DNA of 64,000 nucleotides, taken from positions 17,343-81,342 of the forward strand of contig NZ_SMCQ01000014.1 of NCBI RefSeq assembly GCF_004343035.1, read 5' to 3'. The notes under the pieces were generated by a model. The model was not told the DNA's origin. It saw only the letters and a program-made list of their open reading frames with translations, and did not search any database. Below, piece after piece: positions 17,593 through 25,909 of the stretch. Source of the DNA: Longibaculum muris (GTDB lineage: Bacteria > Bacillota_I > Bacilli_A > Erysipelotrichales > Coprobacillaceae). Position 1 is the first letter of the stretch, and each line of letters starts with the position of its first letter. The position numbers and the translations under genes are program-made.

Positions 17593-17883
17593 TTATTCAA
17601 TATCATAATCTTCATAACAATTCAATAATACTTCACAATCACAATATCCGCCCATTTCTTCCATTTCATTAAGAATATCTTCTATTTTATCTTGTGGCTG
17701 ATTGTTTTTCAACCATTGCTTTGTATGCATGCGTGTATGTTGACATGGTGTCTGTTCTAACTGTGATTCTAAATAGATAAACAATTTTTCGACTTCATCT
17801 TTACTTAAAAGATATTCTTTCTTTTGAGATGTTTTCCATTTTCTCATTAATAATTTCTTTTCTTCCTTTGTTAACTTTTTCAT
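17593..17883 (-). CDS. DUF2695 domain protein
   Basis: A 96-residue protein of unknown function. The C-terminal half has the DUF2695 signature: CQHTRMHTKQWL, a variable helix, then GGYCDCEVLLN. The conserved Cys/His residues (C-x-H ... C-D-C) suggest metal binding. The N-terminus is Lys-rich and helical. The ATG at 17883, after GAGGAAAA, is chosen over two upstream ATG codons that overlap the preceding membrane-protein gene. Function is not known. Confidence 0.75.
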   Translation of the reverse strand: MKKLTKEEKKLLMRKWKTSQKKEYLLSKDEVEKLFIYLESQLEQTPCQHTRMHTKQWLKNNQPQDKIEDILNEMEEMGGYCDCEVLLNCYEDYDIE

Positions 17884-17900
17884 CCTTTTCCTCACATTCA

Positions 17901-18479
17901 TTAAACATGTATTTCCACAAGACAATAATGATTTTTATAATGTATCTTAAACCAAATATCTCCATATTTATAACTCTTTACTGTATAAGTATTATAACCT
18001 AACTTTGGTTTTTCTTTGAAATCAACAATTTCATCTATTATTTTTAATACTTTATTTTCATTAGTACTTTTCACAATATAAAGGTTTCTATTTGCAATCA
18101 TCATACTTTTTATATGTGGTTTATCTATATTCTTTGAATAATCAATTTTTGTATAATCAGAAATATTTAGTACTACTGTTTTTGTATAACCATATACCCC
18201 AGATAAAAATTCAATTGTATCTAATGTATATTTTGAAATACCTGATAAAATTATACATATTATGCCAAATATAAGAAGATTTTTCTTAATATCATCCCAA
18301 GCCTGTTCTCTATTTCTACACTGTATATATTTGTATAAGTAGTAACCAAAACCTATCAGTGGAATAATAAATAATACGGATAAAAATCTAGCTTTGAATA
18401 ATTGATATATGTATAAACAACAAAATAAACTTGATATAAGAAAAGTCATATCAATAACTGAATTTTTTTGATGATTCAT
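17901..18479 (-). CDS. Small membrane protein of unknown function
   Basis: A 192-residue protein with three predicted transmembrane helices in the first 85 residues (about 8-28, 32-48, 65-85), then a soluble beta-rich domain (about 95-192) probably outside the cell. No family recognised. The second of two in-frame ATGs (18479) has the ribosome site GAAGGA at proper distance. The gene ends 18 bp before the DUF2695 start and is probably co-transcribed with it. Confidence 0.65.
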   Translation of the reverse strand: MNHQKNSVIDMTFLISSLFCCLYIYQLFKARFLSVLFIIPLIGFGYYLYKYIQCRNREQAWDDIKKNLLIFGIICIILSGISKYTLDTIEFLSGVYGYTKTVVLNISDYTKIDYSKNIDKPHIKSMMIANRNLYIVKSTNENKVLKIIDEIVDFKEKPKLGYNTYTVKSYKYGDIWFKIHYKNHYCLVEIHV

Positions 18480-18624
18480 ATGATTCATTCCTTCTATATA
18501 ATATTTCTACTATTAATATACCATAATATATCTTTGTTTCACATTATATTTATTCTTCATACAATAATTTCTATAGGATTTAACAAAGAAATTATATTCC
18601 ATCATTATTCCTTAACCTATTAAA

Positions 18625-18652
18625 TTTGGTTTTCATAATAAGAAAAACCAAA
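18625..18652. promoter_or_regulatory. Inverted repeat upstream of the MFS gene
   Basis: TTTGGTTTT (18625-18633) and AAAACCAAA (18644-18652) are a perfect 9-bp inverted repeat with a 10-bp spacer. An extended -10 (TGCTATAAT, 18672-18680) follows. The repeat is a candidate operator for a repressor of the transporter. Confidence 0.4.
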
Positions 18653-18715
18653 ATCTACTCCTTATCGTCTATGCTATAATGTGTGCATAAATTTATAGAA
18701 TACGGGAGAAAAAAT

Positions 18716-19900
18716 ATGAAGAATTTACAAATGAAATACAATGTTTTACATATCTTATTTTGGTTATCATATTTATCTATTTATGGTTATGTCGCTGTGT
18801 TTTTACAATATCGTGGTTTATCTAATACAGATATAGGTATTGTTACAGGAGCAGGAGCTATCTTTTCTATTTTCTTATCTCCTTTTGTTTCTTCATTGCT
18901 TACAAAAATTAATTCTTTATCTATTAAAAAATTAACTTTAATTCTTTATATAATGATGTTTTCTTTCTTCTTTTGTTTGACATTTTTATCACTCCCTGTT
19001 GTTTTTATTATGTTCTTTTATATTGGTTTATTAAGTTTAGTTGTTTCCATTGTTCCTTTTTTATCAATGATCTGTATGGATTATTTAAAAGCAGGACAAT
19101 ATATCAACTTTGGTTTATCTAGAGGTCTTGGTTCTGTATCATATGCTGCTGGAGCTGTACTTGTTGGACAACTTATTGATATAATAAACCCTACTGTTAT
19201 TGGATATGTTCATCTTTTATCAAGTGTTCTGTTACTTGTCTTACTTTTTTCCATGCCTGATTATAAAATTGAAGAAGATAATCCCCAAGAGAATAAATCA
19301 AATATCTTTACGATTATCAAAAACTATAAAACTTTCTTTATTATTCTTGTTGCATTTGCATTTATGTTTGCTGCTTCTACATCTTTATCTACATATTTAA
19401 TTAATATAGTAAAGAATCTTGGTGGTAACACTTCATTATATGGAATTGCTATATTTTGTATGGCTGCAAGTGAAATGCCTGTTATGTCTATGACGCATCA
19501 TTTATTAAAAAAATATAAAGCTGAGACACTTATTCTTGTGGCTTCTGGATTTTATATTTTAAGAAATTTTACAATCTGTTTAGCTCCATCTTTACCAATT
19601 TTACTTATTGGAATGATGCTTCAAGGTTTTTCTTATGGTTTATTTACGGCAACGATTACTTATTATGTTAATGACTATTTAAAACAAGAAGATCAGATGA
19701 TGGGACAAACAATGATTGGTATGATGTCAACTGGATTAGGTTCTGCTGTTGGTAATATCTTTGGTGGAGTACTACAAGATACTTTTGGGTTGACAAGTAT
19801 GCTTATATTTGCATGTACTTTAACTTTTATAGGATTTGTTATTATGTTTATTGCACTCATTAAAAAGATTGGAATAAGATCAAAAAGATTTATGAATTAA
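18716..19900 (+). CDS. MFS transporter
   Basis: A 394-residue protein with about 12 hydrophobic helices in two halves. The first has LSNTDIGIVTGAGAIFSIF and RGLGSVSYAAGA, the second GMMLQGFSYGLFTATITYY and GLGSAVGNIFGG. This pattern resembles the MFS_1-like (LacY/nucleoside-sugar symporter) subgroup. Substrate unknown. The ATG at 18716 follows GGGAG; the longer frame starting at 18683 has no ribosome site. It is a single gene with an extended -10 promoter. Confidence 0.9.
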   Translation: MKNLQMKYNVLHILFWLSYLSIYGYVAVFLQYRGLSNTDIGIVTGAGAIFSIFLSPFVSSLLTKINSLSIKKLTLILYIMMFSFFFCLTFLSLPVVFIMFFYIGLLSLVVSIVPFLSMICMDYLKAGQYINFGLSRGLGSVSYAAGAVLVGQLIDIINPTVIGYVHLLSSVLLLVLLFSMPDYKIEEDNPQENKSNIFTIIKNYKTFFIILVAFAFMFAASTSLSTYLINIVKNLGGNTSLYGIAIFCMAASEMPVMSMTHHLLKKYKAETLILVASGFYILRNFTICLAPSLPILLIGMMLQGFSYGLFTATITYYVNDYLKQEDQMMGQTMIGMMSTGLGSAVGNIFGGVLQDTFGLTSMLIFACTLTFIGFVIMFIALIKKIGIRSKRFMN

Positions 19901-19955
19901 GCTCTATCTTTTTAACTTTTCCATCTTTATCAGCAATATAACTATTTAAACACAT
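19890..19955 (-). pseudogene. Possible truncated CooT-family fragment
   Basis: A 21-codon minus-strand reading frame overlaps the 3' end of the MFS gene by 11 bp and encodes MCLNSYIADKDGKVKKIELN. It looks like the N-terminus of CooT nickel-binding proteins (about 60 residues, MCL...DG...). It has no ribosome site and stops early, so it is probably a remnant or chance. The rest of 19956-20181 shows nothing else but a -10-like TATAAT at 20145-20150. Confidence 0.25.
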
Positions 19956-20181
19956 CATAATAAATAATATATTTAGCCAATTTTCTTACGTCAAAACTTT
20001 TTTCTATTATAAGTATTAAATGCAGACTTTTTTGATTTAAAATTTGTTATATAATTAGGTATGAAAATATCAACTCCAAATGTAGTTTTTTTATTTCCTT
20101 AATTTATTTATATTTCTTCAATAGATATCAATGCAAGAAATGTGTATAATAAACAATGTATTATTTATAGGAGGTTTTTTT

Positions 20182-21441
20182 ATGTTACTTGAACAAATAA
20201 ATTCAGATCTACTTACTTTAGCTAAAGAATCTGATACAGTTTTACATGACATCTACGAAAAAATTGACTCTATTTGTCTAATAAATTCTAATCGAATCTT
20301 ATCTGCTTTTATTGAAAATAAAGTTTCTTACTCTGATTTTAGTGATATTAATGGTTATGGAAACTATGATGAGGGAAGAAATAAGATTGAAAAGATTTTT
20401 GCAACTGTTCTTGGTTGTGAGGATGCTTTAGTACGTCCTCAAATTATGAGTGGAACAAATGCTTTATACATCACTCTTTCTGCTTTGTTAAAACATGGTG
20501 ACACTATGATTTCATTGTCTGGTGCTCCTTATGATTCACTTCAAGAAATGATTGGAATAAGTGGAAATTCAAGTCAATCGCTAAAAGCTGCTGGAGTGAA
20601 GTATGAACAAATCGAATTAATTAATGATGATTTTGATGATCAAACGATTATTGAACGTTTAAAAGAAAATAATATTAAATTAGTTGAAATTCAAAGATCT
20701 AGAGGTTATTCGCATCGTAAGTCGTTATCAATAGAAAAGATTGAACGAATCATTAAAAAGATTCGTGAAGTCAATGATAAAGTCATTATTATGGTAGATA
20801 ATTGTTATGGTGAATTGGTAGAAACTAAAGAACCAGGACATGTTGGTGCTGATATTGTTGTTGGATCTTTAATGAAGAATCTTGGTGGTGGGATTGCTCC
20901 AACTGGAGGATATATAGCCGGTAATCAAGATTTAGTTTATATGGTAGCTGAAAGATTAACAGCTCCAGGAATAGGAAAAGATTTAGGAGCTAATTTCAAT
21001 TTAAATAATGCTTTTTTTAAAGGAATTTTCATGGCACCTAATGCCGTAAAAAACGCGTTAAAGACTGCTATATTTACAGCTTATATGTTGGAAAAACTAG
21101 AATATTCAAATGTATCTCCCCGCTATGATGAACCACGAACTGACATTATTCAAACATTGGAACTTAAATCTAAGGAGAATTTAGTAAACTTTACTCAAGG
21201 TATTCAACAAAGCAGTCCGATTGATTCATTTGTCCATGTTTTACCAGCTCCAATGCCTGGCTATCCTTTTGATGAGGTTATGGCTGCGGGTAGCTTTACT
21301 CAAGGCAGTACAATTGAATTAAGTGCTGATGCCCCAGTTATTGAACCATATACTTTATATATGCAAGGTGGTTTAACCTTTGAGTATGGAAAATTATCTA
21401 TTTTATTAGCGTTATCAAATATGAAAAGGAAGTTGGATTAG
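20182..21441 (+). CDS. Methionine gamma-lyase family protein (PLP enzyme)
   Basis: A 419-residue fold-type I PLP enzyme. The family, historically annotated as aluminium resistance protein, is recognised by DINGYGNYDEGRNKIE (about 52-67), RPQIMSGTNALYITLSALLKHGD, VDNCYGELVE (about 199) and GSLMKNLGGGIAPTGGY (about 218-234), where the Lys binds PLP. It probably degrades methionine or a related sulfur amino acid, but the substrate of this group is not well settled. The ATG at 20182 follows GGAGG. A bidirectional terminator overlaps its stop. Confidence 0.88.
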   Translation: MLLEQINSDLLTLAKESDTVLHDIYEKIDSICLINSNRILSAFIENKVSYSDFSDINGYGNYDEGRNKIEKIFATVLGCEDALVRPQIMSGTNALYITLSALLKHGDTMISLSGAPYDSLQEMIGISGNSSQSLKAAGVKYEQIELINDDFDDQTIIERLKENNIKLVEIQRSRGYSHRKSLSIEKIERIIKKIREVNDKVIIMVDNCYGELVETKEPGHVGADIVVGSLMKNLGGGIAPTGGYIAGNQDLVYMVAERLTAPGIGKDLGANFNLNNAFFKGIFMAPNAVKNALKTAIFTAYMLEKLEYSNVSPRYDEPRTDIIQTLELKSKENLVNFTQGIQQSSPIDSFVHVLPAPMPGYPFDEVMAAGSFTQGSTIELSADAPVIEPYTLYMQGGLTFEYGKLSILLALSNMKRKLD

Positions 21442-21455
21442 CAACTTCCTTTTTG
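21423..21455. terminator. Bidirectional terminator
   Basis: AAAGGAAGTTG (21425-21435) and CAACTTCCTTTT (21442-21453) form a stem overlapping the stop codons of both convergent genes. Confidence 0.85.
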
Positions 21456-22184
21456 TCCACCATCAATTCGAATTACAGTATTATTAATAAAATCAGCTTC
21501 TTTGCTTACTAAAAACTTTACTAGATAAGCGACTTCTTGAGGATCCCCATAGCGATTAACCATGATTTTTTCAACCTCTTCTTTTAAAAATTGCTCATCA
21601 TAACCATCCAGTTCATTTTCTGTACCAATGAAGCCAGGAGCAATACAGTTTACATTAACAAAAGGGGCAAATTCAAAGGCAAGATTATGTGTCATAGAAA
21701 TCAATGCCGCTTTAGATGCATCATAATCAATACACATTGGATAATAAGTATTAATGCCATTTGTTGATGCGATATTAATGATTTTTCCATATTCTTGATC
21801 AATCATATGACGATAAACACGTTTACTACAATTAAATGCTCCTACTACATTTACATCTAATGTTCTTCTAAATTCTTCAGCATTTTTTAAATGGAATAAA
21901 TTTGATAAATCTATGGCTGCATTATTAATCAAAATATCAACGCCACCAAGTTCTGTCTCAATCAAAGACACCATTTCATCTACTTCATCTTCTTTAGAAA
22001 CATCTCCTGCAATTGCCAAACAACGTACACCATAATTATCAATAATCATATCTTTTAATGCCTCAGCTTCTTTTTTAGATGTCAAATAATTAATGACAAT
22101 ATCATATCCTTGTTTTGCCAATTCTAAAGCTATAGCTTTTCCAATTCCTTTAGCTCCTCCAGTAATCAATACAATTTTATTCAT
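21438..22184 (-). CDS. Short-chain dehydrogenase/reductase, FabG-like
   Basis: A 248-residue NAD(P)-dependent SDR. It has TGGAKGIGKAIA (about 8-19), NNAAID (about 88), the catalytic Ser region NIASTNG and YDASKAAL (about 152-159, YxxxK), and ends in NNTVIRIDGG. This matches 3-oxoacyl-ACP reductase-like enzymes, but with no fab genes nearby the substrate is open. The ATG at 22184 lies only 7 nt after the T-run of the efp terminator and has no ribosome site. An in-frame upstream ATG (around 22220) would start inside efp. Confidence 0.88.
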   Translation of the reverse strand: MNKIVLITGGAKGIGKAIALELAKQGYDIVINYLTSKKEAEALKDMIIDNYGVRCLAIAGDVSKEDEVDEMVSLIETELGGVDILINNAAIDLSNLFHLKNAEEFRRTLDVNVVGAFNCSKRVYRHMIDQEYGKIINIASTNGINTYYPMCIDYDASKAALISMTHNLAFEFAPFVNVNCIAPGFIGTENELDGYDEQFLKEEVEKIMVNRYGDPQEVAYLVKFLVSKEADFINNTVIRIDGGQKGSC

Positions 22185-22189
22185 ATTTT

Positions 22190-22214
22190 TAAAAAAGAGC
22201 TTATTAAGCTCTTC
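22190..22214 (-). terminator. Intrinsic terminator at the end of efp
   Basis: AAGAGCTT arms (22195-22202 and 22206-22213) form a hairpin followed by six T on the minus strand. It overlaps the efp stop codon and immediately precedes the SDR start. Confidence 0.75.
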
Positions 22215-22761
22215 CTGCATACTTTCCATCAGTTGTAAACACAACGATTTTTTCTCCAGTATTAATAAACTGAGGAACACGTAATGTTAACCCTGTATCA
22301 GTAACGGCATCTTTTGTTTGGTTAGATGGTGCCCCCTTGATGGCAGGATCAGTTTCAACTACCGTTAATTCTACTTTTTCAGGAACAGATACTGATAACA
22401 ATAATCCATCAAAGAACATTAATGAAACAGTTGAACCTTCAATAATATAATATTGATTGTCCCCTACTTGATCTTCAGCTAATTCATATGTTTCATATGT
22501 TTCTAGATCCATAAAATAAAAAGTAGAATCTGCCTTATATGAATATTGCGCATCTTTTCTTGAAATATTTGCTGCTTCAAACTTAGTCGATGCATTAAAG
22601 TTTCTTTCTTGAATCGATCCAGTTTTTAAATTTCTCATCTTTGTTTTTAAGATGGCCGCTCCTTTTCCTGGTTTTACATGTTGAAAGTCCATAACTTGGC
22701 AAGGATCGCCATCAATAATCAAAGTTAATCCTGTTTTAAAATCACCTGCTAATATAGCCAT
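22204..22761 (-). CDS. efp: Translation elongation factor P
   Basis: A 185-residue EF-P, which rescues ribosomes stalled on polyproline. Domain I has the tip loop VKPGKGAAI, where Lys33 is the residue that may be modified; the OB domains end in SNQTKDAVTDTGLTLRVPQFIN and GEKI. Length and motifs are normal. No modification enzyme gene is nearby. The ATG at 22761 follows GAGGAG. A terminator overlaps the stop and a downstream SDR gene starts right after. Confidence 0.95.
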   Translation of the reverse strand: MAILAGDFKTGLTLIIDGDPCQVMDFQHVKPGKGAAILKTKMRNLKTGSIQERNFNASTKFEAANISRKDAQYSYKADSTFYFMDLETYETYELAEDQVGDNQYYIIEGSTVSLMFFDGLLLSVSVPEKVELTVVETDPAIKGAPSNQTKDAVTDTGLTLRVPQFINTGEKIVVFTTDGKYAGRA

Positions 22762-22835
22762 ATTTTCACTCCTCATCTTGAATATATTAATATATACTTT
22801 ATTCTATCAATTTTAACATCATTCCTCAAGACACA

Positions 22836-24062
22836 TTATGATATTTGTGCTTGTTTTTGTATTGAATGTTCCTTAATATACCTACTCCACTTGATATAAC
22901 CATATGTTGTATTAGTAAAATAACCTAATTTTAGAACTAATAAAACATATTGACCTGAAATAATATTTATAATGGCTTCAAGAAATGCACAAATATACCA
23001 TGCAATCCACTGTTCTTGTAACCTAAAGAAAATAAACAATCCATTTGCAATTCCTACAGCTGAGGCACAAGCATCAATATAGATAATGAATGTTTCTAAT
23101 AATTCATTGTTATAAAAATCCGTGGCAATATTTAAACCACTAATAAGATATCCAATGACAAACGTCCAAACAATGATTCCGATAATAACTAAAACTTCCT
23201 GATATCCTTTTAGTTTTCTTACTACCGTTAATTCATTTTCTTCATCATCCTTGTGTTTTGACCAATTTATATAACTAATAATATCAATTGGCAGCCAGAA
23301 AAATAATGTTGTTGCCATTGTAGCAAATCGATACATTAATACTACACACATAGCAATTTCAACAATTTCAACTAATACTGAAATAAGAAAATTATACCGT
23401 GATTGTTTAGAAATCAATAATTCACAGAGAATATTTAAGAATGTATCTAACAAATAAAGTAGCATAATGATAATTCCATTGACCCCATTAGCACTTTCTT
23501 CTGGGAATAATACGGAAAAAACCGTTGCTAGAACCATAATTGAAATAAACCATGATTTTTCATATGTTGTAAATTGTTTCGCAAATAACATCATAATTAA
23601 AATAGATAACATCAAGATAAAAGAAGCAATCCCAAAGTTAAATAACGGAGCTAATTCATTAGCTCTTACTTGTTTGTAGGAATACTGTACTTCTTGATTG
23701 TTTATATTTTGGTGATCAAAATATAATTTTGTTCCGTTTTTTGTTTCGTATTCATATGCTGTAATTGTCATATCATTTAATTTAGTATAGTCTTCATATG
23801 AATAAGAAACAATAAGTTGCTTGTCACCATTTGTATAAGTAACAGCACAAACTGTGTTATCTTCACTATAATCTTCTAAATCAGTATCTCTGGTCATTTG
23901 GATACTTTGTTTAAACTTTGCATTTTCAACATTAGCATTAATATCATACAAGCCATATCCAATTGATATAATCGAAGCAATACATAATCCTATTGAAAAT
24001 ATTACTTCTACCATTCTTAACCTTTTTTTAGGTTCCATGTTCATCTTAAAAAATTTAATCAT
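22836..24062 (-). CDS. PnuC-like membrane transporter with N-terminal extension
   Basis: A 408-residue protein. The C-terminal half (about 200-408) looks like PnuC nicotinamide riboside/mononucleotide transporters: FFWLPIDIISYINWSKH, EQWIAWYICAFLEAIINI and the closing TNTTYGYIKW motif. The N-terminal half has a helix at about 18-40, a soluble stretch of about 90 residues (outside), and more helices from about 130. PnuC alone is about 220-240 residues, so this is an extended form. A GGGGAAGAAGG site precedes the ATG. No NAD-pathway gene is next to it; substrate is inferred from family. Confidence 0.7.
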   Translation of the reverse strand: MIKFFKMNMEPKKRLRMVEVIFSIGLCIASIISIGYGLYDINANVENAKFKQSIQMTRDTDLEDYSEDNTVCAVTYTNGDKQLIVSYSYEDYTKLNDMTITAYEYETKNGTKLYFDHQNINNQEVQYSYKQVRANELAPLFNFGIASFILMLSILIMMLFAKQFTTYEKSWFISIMVLATVFSVLFPEESANGVNGIIIMLLYLLDTFLNILCELLISKQSRYNFLISVLVEIVEIAMCVVLMYRFATMATTLFFWLPIDIISYINWSKHKDDEENELTVVRKLKGYQEVLVIIGIIVWTFVIGYLISGLNIATDFYNNELLETFIIYIDACASAVGIANGLFIFFRLQEQWIAWYICAFLEAIINIISGQYVLLVLKLGYFTNTTYGYIKWSRYIKEHSIQKQAQIS

Positions 24063-24103
24063 ACCAAACCTTCTTCCCCTATATATTTACATTTTTAATA
24101 CGT

Positions 24104-24345
24104 TTACAACAAACTACCCTTACAAATGTCCTCTTGATATTTGTAGTAGGGCATTTGAAAACATTGTGATGATAATTTTAGGAATATTTGTTCATAAGAA
24201 TCTTGTTTACCTTGATTCTTGATATATTCTTTTATTGTTTTCTCACTCGTATCCTTCTCACAACTCGAAACAAAAAATTCGCTACTCCACCATAAGGCCT
24301 TCTTAACTTCAGGCTGTTCAGCAAATATGTATTTTGTTGGACTAT
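24104..24345 (-). pseudogene. IS200/IS605-family transposase (TnpA) remnant
   Basis: Translating the minus strand gives a short frame with YIFAEQPEVKKALWWSSEFF, then VSSCEKD and IKEYIKNQG. It matches the C-terminal part of the Y1 (HUH) transposase TnpA, whose usual consensus is ...LWGG.FWS.GYFVST...YI.NQ. The N-terminal half with the HUH motif and catalytic Tyr region is not recognisable; no IS ends can be defined. It is a decayed insertion. The rest of 24346-24485 contains no gene. Confidence 0.65.
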
Positions 24346-24485
24346 ATTAAAAAACAGTTCTCACTGCATTTACTTCAATTAATAAAAAATGAATTTAACA
24401 CTCAGTTTGGATGTCACTAGGATATTAAAACCTGAGCAATGCTATACTACTTCATCTTCACAGAGCAGATAAAGCCTTTAATAGT

Positions 24486-24629
24486 TCAATAATTCTTTGG
24501 ATTATGCTTTAACAATTCAATTTTACCCTGTATTTTTTCTACAATATCATGAGCTGCTTTCTTATTATCAAGATCAATAGGTATATATCTTACAATATCC
24601 TTTAAATCACGTTTAAAGATATATTTCAT
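24486..24629 (-). pseudogene. Truncated RelE/ParE-family toxin
   Basis: A 47-codon frame starts MKYIFKRDLKDIVRYIP and continues with helices typical of ParE/RelE toxin N-termini (AAHDIVEKIQGKIELLKHNP), then stops at Tyr47. Family members are about 90-105 residues and need the C-terminal strands with catalytic residues. A ParE-like GFICSVKMK fragment may continue after the stop. The gene overlaps the antitoxin by 17 bp, as in normal toxin-antitoxin operons. It is probably inactive. Confidence 0.6.
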
Positions 24630-24792
24630 TTTCTTCCATCATATCTTGATAAGCATCCATACTCATAAGAACCATATCTCCACATCCATTCTTAGTTAAA
24701 TAAATAGGTTTACGAGTTTCGTGAACAATCTTTGAAATTTCAGACAATTTAGTTCTCAAGTCAAATATTGGCTTAATAATAATATTTTCCAT
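24613..24792 (-). CDS. Phd/YefM-family antitoxin
   Basis: A 59-residue protein with the Phd/YefM fold: FDLRTKLSEISKIVHETRKPIYLTKNG, followed by MVLMSMDAYQDMMEE. Such proteins bind DNA with the N-terminus and a RelE/ParE or Doc toxin with the C-terminus. It overlaps the truncated toxin gene downstream. The start at MENIII (24792) is preferred over one 9 bp upstream on spacing to a weak GAG site. With a broken toxin it may persist as a repressor or an anti-addiction remnant. Confidence 0.8.
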   Translation of the reverse strand: MENIIIKPIFDLRTKLSEISKIVHETRKPIYLTKNGCGDMVLMSMDAYQDMMEENEIYL

Positions 24793-24818
24793 GATTATCA
24801 TCTCGTCAATAATATATC

Positions 24819-24836
24819 ATATTTATATATAAATAT
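24819..24836. promoter_or_regulatory. Palindromic site upstream of the antitoxin
   Basis: An 18-bp perfect palindrome (ATATTTATA and its mirror TATAAATAT) lies 27 bp upstream of the antitoxin start, where Phd/YefM proteins autoregulate. AT-richness makes chance occurrence possible. Confidence 0.35.
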
Positions 24837-24894
24837 ACATATGAATTTTTATATTTGTGATTCTGTTTTACATCTTCATACTTATTCATTCCAT

Positions 24895-25794
24895 TTATAT
24901 TGAACAAAATACAACTGATATAAGCGCTAAACCAATGGAAAGATAATTTTCTTTCTTCAATTTCTCTTTAAATAAGAATCTTGATACTATAGTTAGAAAA
25001 ATAATATATATTGAAGAGTATAATGGTGAATATAACGATACATCTAACCTAGCTAATGCTTCAAAAGAAAACAACATTCCAAAACAGCCAATGACTGTTC
25101 CAATTGCCACAAAACCATAATATCTAAAATCAATATTTTTTGTTAGTATTTTTAATGATTGTTTAGAACGCTTTATTAAAAAAACAAAAGCCAATAAAAC
25201 TAGTGGAAACATAATGATATTGATCCACGATAAATATGATGAATTAGAAGTAGAACTATTACTTAGTGTAAATAGTTTATTAATACTATTCACATGACCA
25301 CTTACTAAAAATAACAGTATACAAATGATATATCCAATCTTTGTTGTTTTATCATTTTTTATTTCATTATAATTAAATATAAATGGCACAAAAAACGCTA
25401 ATAAAATGAAAATAATGCCTATTATTGTTGTAGTAGATATTTTTTCATTTAAAAAGATCATTCCAAATAAAGTTGGCCAAAGTAAATTGCCTGCATTCGT
25501 AGAAACCGTAACCATTGTTAGATTAACATTTGCCATACATATCAGTGTTAATATTTGACAAGCAACTATAACCAAACAAGCCATTAAAGCATAAATAAAA
25601 GACATAGTATCTATTTGAAGATTGAAACCAGCTAAAATATAATAACAGATAGCTGCAAGAAAACTCATTACTAATAAGTAAATATAATGACTCACCAGGG
25701 TATTTTCAACATTTTGCTGATAAAACTTATTAAAACACATTTGTCCTCCTGATGCTAAAACAAACAATAGTATAAATATTATTCCAATGAGCAT
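24895..25794 (-). CDS. EamA/DMT-family transporter
   Basis: A 299-residue protein with ten hydrophobic helices made of two similar halves, each with a TLFGMIFLNEKIS / SLYSPLYSSIYIIFL pattern typical of the drug/metabolite transporter superfamily. GGAGGAG precedes the ATG. A terminator of the upstream epimerase gene lies about 30 bp before the start, so transcription is either read-through or from a promoter overlapping that hairpin. Substrate unknown. Confidence 0.85.
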   Translation of the reverse strand: MLIGIIFILLFVLASGGQMCFNKFYQQNVENTLVSHYIYLLVMSFLAAICYYILAGFNLQIDTMSFIYALMACLVIVACQILTLICMANVNLTMVTVSTNAGNLLWPTLFGMIFLNEKISTTTIIGIIFILLAFFVPFIFNYNEIKNDKTTKIGYIICILLFLVSGHVNSINKLFTLSNSSTSNSSYLSWINIIMFPLVLLAFVFLIKRSKQSLKILTKNIDFRYYGFVAIGTVIGCFGMLFSFEALARLDVSLYSPLYSSIYIIFLTIVSRFLFKEKLKKENYLSIGLALISVVFCSI

Positions 25795-25818
25795 ATTACT
25801 CCTCCTTGTATTGATATA

Positions 25819-25860
25819 TTAAAAAACAAGATTTTTATTTTCAAGAATCTTGTTTTTTTA
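25819..25860. terminator. Bidirectional terminator
   Basis: AAAAAACAAGAT (25821-25832) and ATCTTGTTTTTT (25847-25858) form a perfect 12-bp stem between the epimerase and EamA genes. Confidence 0.75.
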
Positions 25861-25909
25861 TTTGAATTCATAATCAATAAGTTATTTAAAATTATTCAAC
25901 ATATGTATT

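Noticed and set aside
24037..24222. Plus-strand frame across the PnuC-like gene start
   Set aside because: No ribosome site and it covers the IS remnant on the other strand.
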